Part shown: one piece after another, positions 17,102-24,759 of the stretch
Numbering within the stretch: position 1 is the stretch's first letter
Layout of the letters: the number at the start of each line of letters is the position of its first letter
Assembly: GCA_016716265.1 (NCBI GenBank)
Contig: JADJWQ010000002.1
Location: 16,001-80,000, forward strand
DNA: 64,000 nt
Direction of reading: 5' to 3'
From: Planctomycetota bacterium
GTDB taxonomy: Bacteria > Planctomycetota > UBA1135 > UBA2386
Made by a program: the position numbers and the translations under genes
Notes under the pieces: generated by a model
Seen by the model: the letters and a program-made list of their open reading frames with translations, nothing else
The model's database searches: none
What the model was told of the DNA's origin: nothing

Positions 17102-18192
17102 TGGACCATGAGAAAGAAGGCGATTTCATGCAGCTCGGGGACGACGTGGTGAGAGGCTTCATCGAGGCCGGGTCGGGCGACCGTGGCGCCGAGATGGGCG
17201 CCGTGGACATGCTGGCGTCGGCCGTCGAGCTCGCACGACGCGGGCGCTACACGGAGGCGGAGCGTCTTCTGTCGGTGGTTGAGCGGGCGGCACCGAGGCT
17301 GCGTGGCGCGGCGCTCGATCTTCAGGCGCGAATACACTCGCAGCAAGGGCGCATGCTGGACGCGGAGAAATGCTGGACGGAAGCGCTTCGTCTGGAGCCG
17401 GGTAACGTGGAATACCGGCGGTCGTTGGATATCGCCAGGCAGTGCCAGAGACCTTGGAGCATCCTCCGTCCCATCACGAGAGCAATGGCGGTGCTCAGCC
17501 TGCTATTGGTTGTGGTCGTGGTCGGCGGTGGGGGGTTTCGGAGCGTCGCCGACGTCGGTCGGTCAGTGTCTGCGCAGGTGAAGGAAATCGATGCGCGGAG
17601 GGAGAGCGAACTGCGGGCGCTCGCCTTGCAACTCGGCGGCTTGGAGCAACAGCTCGACGCGGTGGATCGCTCGCTGGGGACCGTTCGGACGGCGGACGCA
17701 GTGGGATGGCGCGAGGTTGGAGTGGTTGCGGAAGGAGTCGGGCGGCTGGCGTCGCGTGTCGAGGCGGTGTCGGTCGCGTGCGATGCATACGCGGACGCGA
17801 TCGCGGCCAAGGTGAACGCGGATGCGGAAGTGACGTCCGAGCGGCACGAGGCGCTCGTGAGTAGGGTGAGGGAGTCGAGTGCAGCCGTTGCGAATGCCGT
17901 CGAGGAACTGCGGAGGGTGTCCGGCGAGTCTCACGGGAGAACGGAGAGCCTCGTCGCGGACCTGGTTGCGGCAGATCGCTCGCTGGCAGAAACGATGGGG
18001 TCGTTGAGCGGTCGGATGGATGCCTTGGCCAGTGAAGTCCTGGAAGCACAGGCTAGGTTCGAGGAGTGCCTTGCGAGGCAGGCGGATGGAGTCGACGGAC
18101 TCCGGAGGTCGCTTGCGGAAATCCGAAAGCTGCTCATGCCGGCTGAATCCTCCCCTGCGTCGCGGGCGTCGACGTCCGGTGGGCGCGACTGA
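17098..18192 (+). CDS. TPR / single-pass membrane / coiled-coil protein
   Basis: A 364-residue protein whose ATG overlaps the Hsp70 stop (ATGA), so it is translationally coupled. Residues of about 38-115 hold two TPR units (ARRGRYTEAERLL; GRMLDAEKCWTEALRLEPGN). A transmembrane helix spans about 128-143. The remaining 210 residues are a long coiled coil on the far side, made of short alternating Glu/Arg/Ala/Leu heptads. The layout suggests a scaffold that links the cytoplasmic chaperone to a sensor or structural element outside the membrane. No enzyme motif is present. Confidence 0.75.
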   Translation: MMDHEKEGDFMQLGDDVVRGFIEAGSGDRGAEMGAVDMLASAVELARRGRYTEAERLLSVVERAAPRLRGAALDLQARIHSQQGRMLDAEKCWTEALRLEPGNVEYRRSLDIARQCQRPWSILRPITRAMAVLSLLLVVVVVGGGGFRSVADVGRSVSAQVKEIDARRESELRALALQLGGLEQQLDAVDRSLGTVRTADAVGWREVGVVAEGVGRLASRVEAVSVACDAYADAIAAKVNADAEVTSERHEALVSRVRESSAAVANAVEELRRVSGESHGRTESLVADLVAADRSLAETMGSLSGRMDALASEVLEAQARFEECLARQADGVDGLRRSLAEIRKLLMPAESSPASRASTSGGRD

Positions 18193-18288
18193 GGTCCGAG
18201 CCTGACACGCGCACCCGGGAGTTGGTGGTCGGGTCGCGGCGGTTCATGTGCGCCAAGCGTCATCGAGGCGACTCGCGTCGACTGAGGC

Positions 18289-18774
18289 TCAGTTCACGCG
18301 ACAATCACGAGCGGCTGTGAGGAACAGTTCGGCGAGTCCGCCTACAGGCCATTCGCGACTTCCGAGAGTCAGGAACGAGCGGGAGAGCGACTCGACGGGG
18401 AGGCTACTGATTCGACGGTCGTGGTGTACCAGCGCGGCAGCGAGCGTGGCGTAGTAGATTTCGGTGCCGCGCTCCTGCCAGGCAGGAGACTCGAAGCGAG
18501 CGAGTTGCTTGCCGTAGCGGTGGAGCAGTCGGAGTGTGGCGAGGTCCGTCGCGGGACTCAGCAGGATGTCGGCAAGGCAAGTCCCCTCGGGCCAGCGAGC
18601 GCGGGTTCCCGGGCACACACGGAACAGCGCATGTGACGGTGCGTCGGACGCACAGGACAATAGCTGCGGATTGCTCGGCCATTTTCCGGTGTCGGCTTCT
18701 TCGTCGTCGCAGGCGATGGAAAGCAGCCTGACGAGCTGCTCAGAATGGAGGTTCCATGTCGAGCCGATTGTCAT
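18289..18774 (-). CDS. unknown 161-residue protein downstream of the sigma factor
   Basis: I do not recognise this protein. It has 161 residues, no signal peptide and no membrane helix. It is rich in Leu/Ala/Arg with helical segments such as TDLATLRLLHRYGKQLARF and IYYATLAAALVHHDRRIS. The start ATG has GGAG about 8 bases upstream on the minus strand. It lies 103 bases downstream of the sigma factor gene on the same strand and converges with the Hsp70 cassette. It could be a regulator of that sigma factor, but nothing in the sequence proves it. Confidence 0.5.
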   Translation of the reverse strand: MTIGSTWNLHSEQLVRLLSIACDDEEADTGKWPSNPQLLSCASDAPSHALFRVCPGTRARWPEGTCLADILLSPATDLATLRLLHRYGKQLARFESPAWQERGTEIYYATLAAALVHHDRRISSLPVESLSRSFLTLGSREWPVGGLAELFLTAARDCRVN

Positions 18775-18877
18775 GACATGCTCCGCAAGGTGACTTGGCC
18801 GTGTCGAGCCGGACGTGGCGCTCGGTCGATCAGGCCGGAGACGTTCGTCCGGCTGCGTCTCAGTACGAGCGCGAGCA

Positions 18878-19645
18878 TCATCGGCATCTCGTGGAGAGGA
18901 TCATCTTCAGGTCTGCGATCTCGGCGAGCACGCTCTCGTCGTTCGGGCACGTTGGTGCAATCCGGGTGCGCAGGCTCGTACGAAATATCCGGCGGACGGT
19001 CTCGATCCGGTTGTTGGCGGCGGCCGCGTCGGGCAGTCCAAATCGAGTGGCGAGTTGAGCAAGGCTCGGGCTACGCGTGCCGTCGAATATCGGCTGGATA
19101 ATGTGTTCCACGAACAATCGCCAGTGCTCTATGTGCCCAGCGTTGCTGCAATATTCCTCGACATCCTTGAGGACCTGTTCGAGCAGCTGTGAGGCCCAGG
19201 CCCAGTGGAAGCTGGCTTCTGGCGAGGCGTGTCGGGTAGCATCGGGGAGGTCGAATCCCGCGGCAGCGTCGAGCGCGAGTGGGCGGTGTCCGGGCCAACG
19301 AATGCGAGCCTTTTCGTGGCGGTGGACTTCGGCGACGTAGTTGCGGAGGGCGTGCAGCAGGAAATCTCGGAATCGACCGCGGCTCCGTTGCGCTCTTCCG
19401 AACAGGCCACGTTCGAGGACGGTCTTGGCAAAGAAACCCTGAACGAGATCGCCGGCGCGGTCGGCATCGTATCCGATTCTACGGATGTAGCAGTATACGG
19501 GGCGCCAGTAGCGTTCGATGAGTTGCTCGAGTGCCGCGTGACGAGCATGGCTGTCATCGGCTCTGGCGGCAGCGATCATCCCCCACTCCGTCGTGCGGAA
19601 CGGCGCCAAGCGTGAGTTCTTCTCGGCGAGGCGTCGTTTGGGCAT
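18878..19645 (-). CDS. ECF-like RNA polymerase sigma factor of planctomycete type
   Basis: A 255-residue sigma-70 family factor that would direct RNA polymerase to a specific promoter set. The opening FRTTEW, then ALEQLIERYWRPVYCYIRR and AGDLVQGFFAKTVLE, form region 2. RSRGRFRDFLLHALRNYVAE is the conserved segment that follows in the planctomycete 'TTW' group of factors. A helix-turn-helix-like region 4 (LATRFGLPDAAAANNRIETVRRIFR) ends the protein. Factors of this group are often found near Ser/Thr kinases. The ATG at 19645 puts the conserved part about 13 residues in; longer frames exist upstream. It reads away from the toroid gene and towards the Hsp70 block. Confidence 0.82.
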   Translation of the reverse strand: MPKRRLAEKNSRLAPFRTTEWGMIAAARADDSHARHAALEQLIERYWRPVYCYIRRIGYDADRAGDLVQGFFAKTVLERGLFGRAQRSRGRFRDFLLHALRNYVAEVHRHEKARIRWPGHRPLALDAAAGFDLPDATRHASPEASFHWAWASQLLEQVLKDVEEYCSNAGHIEHWRLFVEHIIQPIFDGTRSPSLAQLATRFGLPDAAAANNRIETVRRIFRTSLRTRIAPTCPNDESVLAEIADLKMILSTRCR

Positions 19646-19806
19646 GGCTGCTCGAGCAAAGGGAAACTCGGAGTGGCGACCGCCCGGTACGTTCGTGCAT
19701 CGTGCGACCGGCATCAAGGTCGTCCCGATGGACTCGCATGCGGTCACGTCGGCTGCCAGGGGGTCATGCGCGACAGTCTCGATGCGACGTGGGATCATGC
19801 CTACCC

Positions 19807-21018
19807 ATGGCGAGGCGGTCGTGCGGCTGTGTTGTGTTCGCGGGTCTGCTCCCCTCGCTGCTGTGGGCGCAGGAGGCAGTAGGTCCAGTGGCGTCGCCGG
19901 CAGCGGAGTTCTACGTCGCCGCCGAGGTCGAGCGCGGCTGCGCGATCCTGCTCGACATGCAGGAGGGCGACGGACGGCGCGAATGGCCGTACGAGGGCGT
20001 CTACCGCACCGACGAGGACGGTCAGCGGCGCGTGATCCCGATCGGCTATCGGGTCGGCGGCACGGCGATCGGCGCGCTCGCGCTGCTGGCGGCGCCGGGC
20101 TACGACGCGGCGGACGACCCGGCCGCGGCCGAGCGCCGTGCGGCCGTCCGGCGCGCGCTCGAGTTCGTGCTGGAGGCCCTCGCGCTGCCGTTGATGCAGC
20201 CGTCCACGGAGGACCGCTACGACGTGCGCGGCTGGGGGCACATCTACGCGCTGCAGCTGCTGCTGCGGCTGCGCGACCTCGGTGGCGTGCCGGCGGGGCT
20301 CGCCGAACCGGTCGACGAGCGGGTGACCTGGCTCGTCGACGCGCTGCAGGCGAGCGCGATCCCTCGACTCGGGGGCTGGAACTACGCCGGACGCCAGCGG
20401 CCGTCACCGTTCATGACGGCGCCCGCGCTGCAGGCGCTGTTCTGGGCGGCGGCGCGCGGCGAGGCCGTCGACCCTGCTGTCGTCGAGGCCGCGCTCGACG
20501 CGCTGGAGCGCGGCCGCGCGGCCGCGGGCAGCATCGCCTACGCGGTGCCCGCGGAGTCGCGCGCGGAGGTGGCCGAGGCGGAGCTCGCTTTCATGGACCT
20601 GCTGCCCGGCTCGATCGGGCGCATGGTGTGCGTCGAGGCGACGCTGTGGGCCGCCGGGCGCGGCAGCCAGCAGCGGCTCGGCGCAGCGGTCGACGCGTTC
20701 TTCGAGCACTGGCAGGCGCTCGAGGCGCGGCGCAAACGGAGTGGCACGCACGTGCGGCCGTACGGCGTCGCGCCGTACTACTTCGTGTTCGCCCACTACC
20801 ACGTCGCGCAGGCGATCGAGCTGCTCGACGATCCCGCCGTGCGCGATGCGCGGCGCAGTGCATTGCGCGAGCTCCTCGCGAACGTGCGCGAGCCCGACGG
20901 CGGCTACAACGATCGCGTGTTCCCGCGCTCGCGGGCCTACGGCACCGCGATGATCATGATGGCATTGCGGATGAGCGAGCTGCCGCGCCCGGAGCGCTAC
21001 GGCCCGGGCGCGAAGTAG
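19807..21018 (+). CDS. secreted alpha-toroid (squalene-cyclase/prenyltransferase-like repeat) protein
   Basis: A 403-residue exported protein with a signal peptide ending around LPSLLWAQ. The body is an alpha/alpha-toroid: GWGHIYALQLLLRL, GGWNYAGRQRPSPFMTAPALQALFWAA, RPYGVAPYYFVFAHYHVAQAI and GGYNDRVFPRSRAYGTAMIMMAL are the QW-like repeats seen in squalene-hopene cyclase-related proteins of planctomycetes. The cyclase DXDD acid motif is absent, so a terpene cyclase activity is unlikely. The role is probably structural or glycan/peptide binding in the periplasm, which is inference. It is divergent from the sigma factor gene with 161 bases between. Confidence 0.72.
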   Translation: MARRSCGCVVFAGLLPSLLWAQEAVGPVASPAAEFYVAAEVERGCAILLDMQEGDGRREWPYEGVYRTDEDGQRRVIPIGYRVGGTAIGALALLAAPGYDAADDPAAAERRAAVRRALEFVLEALALPLMQPSTEDRYDVRGWGHIYALQLLLRLRDLGGVPAGLAEPVDERVTWLVDALQASAIPRLGGWNYAGRQRPSPFMTAPALQALFWAAARGEAVDPAVVEAALDALERGRAAAGSIAYAVPAESRAEVAEAELAFMDLLPGSIGRMVCVEATLWAAGRGSQQRLGAAVDAFFEHWQALEARRKRSGTHVRPYGVAPYYFVFAHYHVAQAIELLDDPAVRDARRSALRELLANVREPDGGYNDRVFPRSRAYGTAMIMMALRMSELPRPERYGPGAK

Positions 21019-21030
21019 GCGTCCGGCGCG

Positions 21031-24000
21031 TCAGCGGACGTGGAATGCCGGCCGGAGCGCTTCGGCCGCGTCGACGCGCGCGAGCGCTGCCAGCCACTCC
21101 GCGAAGCGGCTGGCGGGCAGGCGGAACGGGCGGACGAGCAGCTCGCGCCGCACGACGAGCCGGGCGCCGTCGACCGACCAGCGCAGCGTGTAGTCGAGCC
21201 CGGCGCAGCGCACCCGGCATGGCTCGGGGAGCCGCACGACGCGCAGCGCCGGATCGACGTCGAGAGCGATCTCCCAGCGCTCGAACACCTGCTCGCGCAG
21301 GTCGAACGGCAGCTCGCGCTCGCCGCGGTCACCGTAGCGCGACAGCAGCTCGGAGGTCGGCATCGGCAGTGCGACGCGCAGCTCGTCGCCGACCGACTCG
21401 GCACCGCTGCGGCGCTCGAGCTCGCAGCGCAGCACGAACCGCTCGCCCGGCTCCGGCACCGGCAGCGCCGCGCGCTGCAGGCGCCAGCCCGGGAACACGC
21501 GCGAGCCGAGCTGCTGGCCGGCCACGCCGCGGCGATTCGCGTCGATGTCGCGCACCTGCTGGGCGACCTCGAGCCCCTGCGCGTCGCGCAGGCGCGCCTC
21601 GGCGGTCATCGTCACGGCACCGGTCGCGGCGAGGGCACCGCTCGCGGTGACGTCCCAGCCCGGCGCCTGGTCGGCGAGCAAGGGCAGCCGCAGCGTCTCG
21701 CCGGTGTCGACCATCAGCACGGCGGCTCCGGCGCGCGGCGCCGGCAGGAAGCCGAGCGGCGCGTGGCGCGGCACGTCGTCGAACAGCCACAGCGGTGGCC
21801 CGTCGCGCGGCTCGATGCGGACCGCGGGGACCGGATACTCGTCGTCGCCGACGAACGGCGACGGTGCGGCGTCGTCGAGCTCCTCGCGCTGCTCGGCGGC
21901 GGCGGCTCCGCGCAACGGGATGCCGGCCTCGCGCAGCATCGCGACCTCGAGGAAGTAGCGCGATCCCTGCCGGCGGAGCAGGATCGCGGTCGGTTCGGGC
22001 GTGCCGCGCTCGCTGGTCACCAGGTCGTGCACGAAGCGGTGGATCGCCTGCGCGCGGGCGAGGTCGCCGTCGATGCCGGCGACGACGCGCGCGGTCGCCG
22101 CGGCGACCCACGGGCTCGACTGCGTGCGGAACGTGAAGATCGCGCGCGCCGCGCGGCGCGCGGCGTCCGCGCCGCGGTCCTCGCCGTAGGTGACGGACGG
22201 GATCAGCTCCGCGCTCGGCGGCGCCCGGCGCTCCTGGACGAGGCGCGGCGCGTCGCGACGCAGGAAGCGCGTCACGCGGAAGCCGCCGCCGAGGTTGGTC
22301 TCCTCGACCTCGACGTCGTCGAGCCCGCGGCGCCGGAACGAGCCCGGCGCGTCGGGAGGCAGCACGACGATCAGCTCGCTGCGCGCGAACGGCTCGCTGT
22401 CGCTCTGGAACCAGAACTCGGCTCCGCGCCACGGCTCCTCGGCCGGGGCCGCCACCTCGCGCCGGTACAGCGCCTCGAGGAACGCGCCCGGCTCGACGCG
22501 CGGCATCGCGAACGAGCCCTGCACGCGCGTCGGCAGGTAGGTCGCGCCGTCGACGCCGATCGTGCGGAGCCGCAGCACCGCGTCCGCGCGCGCGGCGTCG
22601 GCCTGCTGCTCGAACGCCTCGACGCCGGAGCGGTCGTTGATGCGGCGCACCTGGTGCACCTCCTCGAGCCGGCTGCCGTCGGGCAGGAACCACACCACCA
22701 TGCGGTCGAGCAGGACCGTCGACGGCGCCGTCGCCTCGCGCTCGCCGACCGTGAAGCCGGCGACCATCGCGTCGACTTCGTCGCGGCCGATCCGGAAGCG
22801 GGCGAGCAGCGGGTAGTCCGCGGCGCCGTCGAGGCGATCGAGCTCGCGCCGCAGCGCGTGCTGCGACGGATCCCGCTCGAGGCTCAGCCGCAGCGTGTCG
22901 CGACCGGCGACGTCGGCGCCGAGCGCGACCAGCTCGGCACCGACCTCGGCAAGGTTCGCCGGCGTCGCGTCCTCGGCGGCAGCCGCTTCGCCGAGCACGA
23001 CGATCAGGCCGCGGCGGTCCTCGACCGTCCGGAGCACGGCGGCGCGGCGATGCAGCGCCGCGAAGCCGTCGCCCGGATCGCCGTCGGCAGCCAGCAGGCG
23101 CGTGTCGAAGTCGAGTGCTGCGCCGCGGTCGCCGCGCTGCGCGGCGACGCGCGTGGCCATGCGGAGCAGGTCGCGGTTGCCGGGCAGCAACGCGAGGCCC
23201 ACATCGAGCGCGGCGGCGGCCCCCGCGAAGTCGCCGCCGCGCGCGCGGCTCGCCGCCAGCGCGGCGCGCGGCGCCGTCGCGGTCGGCGCGACCGCGAGCC
23301 AGGCGGCGCGCGCGAGGTCGGCGCCGGCGTCGTCGCCGAGCGCCTCGAGCGCGCGGATCTGCTCGGTGCGGAGCGCGGGGGCCGTCAGCGCCGGCTCCGC
23401 GTCGAGCGCCGCCGTGAGCAGCCGCAGCGCCTCCTCGGGGCGATCCTCGGCGCGCAGCAGCGAGGCCTTCCACGCGACCGCGGCCGCGTGGTGCGGCGCG
23501 CGTTCGAGCGCGGCGTCGCAGAGCCGCCGCAGCCGGGCCTGGCGCAGCTCCGGCGGCAGCACGTCGGCGGCCTCGTAGACCCGCGCCCAACCGAGCAGCT
23601 CGTCGACTCCGAGGCTCGCGAGGTCGTCGAGCAGCGGCTCGGCGCGCGCGAGCAGGGCGAGGCTGCGGTCGGCGTCGCGCGCGTCCGCGCTCAGCCACGC
23701 CGCGCACGCGGCGGCCGCGCCGGCCGGCGCCTCGTCGGCCGCGCGCGCGAGCCGCGCGACCGCGTCGACCATCGGTCCCGGCCGCGGCGGCAGCTCGCCG
23801 GTGACGGCGGGGAGCGGCGCGACCGGCGTGCTGCCGGGGATCTCGTGCAACGACGCGAGCGGCCGGCCACGGGCGTCGAGGTAGCGCAGCGCGACGCCGT
23901 GCAGTTGGTTGATCGCCGTCTTGACGAGCACGCGGTTCTCGCCGGTGCGGAACACCGCCGGCACGAACACGATCGACGGTGCGCGCTCGGCGGTGCGCTC

Positions 24001-24759
24001 GACCGCGGTGATGCGCTCGTCGTTGAGCCACACCGCGAAGCTGCTCGCGCACAGCACCTCCACGTAGCCGGTCGCCGGCGCGACGTCGGCGCCGAGCTCG
24101 AAGCGATGCAGGCCGTAGAACGCGCCGTCGTGCTCGCTGCCCGGCGGCTGCAGGTCGATCGTCGCGGAGCCCGGCCGGCGGCGTGCGACGTGGCTGTGCA
24201 CCGGACCGAAGCGGCCCTGCAAGGGGGCGGCAGCCGGCGTCGCCGGGAATTCGAGCTCCGGCGGGTAGACCGCGTCGAGGTAGAAGTCGGCGGAGTCGCC
24301 GAACGGCCCGATCGCGACCAGCTCGCTGGCCTGGTGGCGCAGCGGGTCGACCGCGCGCGCCTCGTCGAACCGGCCGAGGCGGCGCAGCGCCGCCTCCAGC
24401 GAGATCTCGAGCGCTTCGCGCGCGAGTCCGTGCAGCGGTCGCTCCGCCAATGCGCGCAGCCGGTCGATCAGCGCGGGCAGGTCACCGACGTCGTCGAGGT
24501 CGTCGGTCGCCGCGCGGATCAGCGGCGTGCCGAGTGGGCTGTCGGGAGCGAGCTGCGCGGCGAGGTCGAGCAACGCCCTGGCGATCGCGTCGGGATCGTC
24601 GCGCGCCGGATTGCGCGCCGCGAGCAGCGCCTCGGCGACGGCCTCGGGGCTCGGAGCCTTCGCGTCGGGCCCGATCTGGGCAGCAGCGGGGGCGACCAGC
24701 GCGAGGGCTGCCGCGACGGCGAGCGCGGTCGGGCCGCGCGGGGTGAGCGGGCAGGTCAT
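21031..24759 (-). CDS. DUF3857/transglutaminase-like protein, catalytic Cys and His missing
   Basis: A 1242-residue exported protein (signal peptide ALAVAAALALVAPAAAQ). It has a 'GPFGD'-type N-terminal beta domain, TPR-like repeats (about 330-640), a DUF3857 domain, a transglutaminase-like domain and a C-terminal DUF3858-like beta domain. Where the family has GDCKDKA, this protein reads LLRRQGSRYFLEVAMLREAG (about 929-945): there is no Cys. The following His position is also lost, while an Asp (LFDD) remains. It is therefore probably a non-enzymatic binding protein. Its ATG overlaps the stop of the upstream paralogue (ATGA), so the two are made together. Confidence 0.85.
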   Translation of the reverse strand: MTCPLTPRGPTALAVAAALALVAPAAAQIGPDAKAPSPEAVAEALLAARNPARDDPDAIARALLDLAAQLAPDSPLGTPLIRAATDDLDDVGDLPALIDRLRALAERPLHGLAREALEISLEAALRRLGRFDEARAVDPLRHQASELVAIGPFGDSADFYLDAVYPPELEFPATPAAAPLQGRFGPVHSHVARRRPGSATIDLQPPGSEHDGAFYGLHRFELGADVAPATGYVEVLCASSFAVWLNDERITAVERTAERAPSIVFVPAVFRTGENRVLVKTAINQLHGVALRYLDARGRPLASLHEIPGSTPVAPLPAVTGELPPRPGPMVDAVARLARAADEAPAGAAAACAAWLSADARDADRSLALLARAEPLLDDLASLGVDELLGWARVYEAADVLPPELRQARLRRLCDAALERAPHHAAAVAWKASLLRAEDRPEEALRLLTAALDAEPALTAPALRTEQIRALEALGDDAGADLARAAWLAVAPTATAPRAALAASRARGGDFAGAAAALDVGLALLPGNRDLLRMATRVAAQRGDRGAALDFDTRLLAADGDPGDGFAALHRRAAVLRTVEDRRGLIVVLGEAAAAEDATPANLAEVGAELVALGADVAGRDTLRLSLERDPSQHALRRELDRLDGAADYPLLARFRIGRDEVDAMVAGFTVGEREATAPSTVLLDRMVVWFLPDGSRLEEVHQVRRINDRSGVEAFEQQADAARADAVLRLRTIGVDGATYLPTRVQGSFAMPRVEPGAFLEALYRREVAAPAEEPWRGAEFWFQSDSEPFARSELIVVLPPDAPGSFRRRGLDDVEVEETNLGGGFRVTRFLRRDAPRLVQERRAPPSAELIPSVTYGEDRGADAARRAARAIFTFRTQSSPWVAAATARVVAGIDGDLARAQAIHRFVHDLVTSERGTPEPTAILLRRQGSRYFLEVAMLREAGIPLRGAAAAEQREELDDAAPSPFVGDDEYPVPAVRIEPRDGPPLWLFDDVPRHAPLGFLPAPRAGAAVLMVDTGETLRLPLLADQAPGWDVTASGALAATGAVTMTAEARLRDAQGLEVAQQVRDIDANRRGVAGQQLGSRVFPGWRLQRAALPVPEPGERFVLRCELERRSGAESVGDELRVALPMPTSELLSRYGDRGERELPFDLREQVFERWEIALDVDPALRVVRLPEPCRVRCAGLDYTLRWSVDGARLVVRRELLVRPFRLPASRFAEWLAALARVDAAEALRPAFHVR

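Noticed and set aside
19807..21018. squalene-hopene cyclase (hopanoid synthesis)
   Set aside because: The toroid repeats are present but the protein is exported, shorter than the cyclases and lacks the DXDD acid motif.
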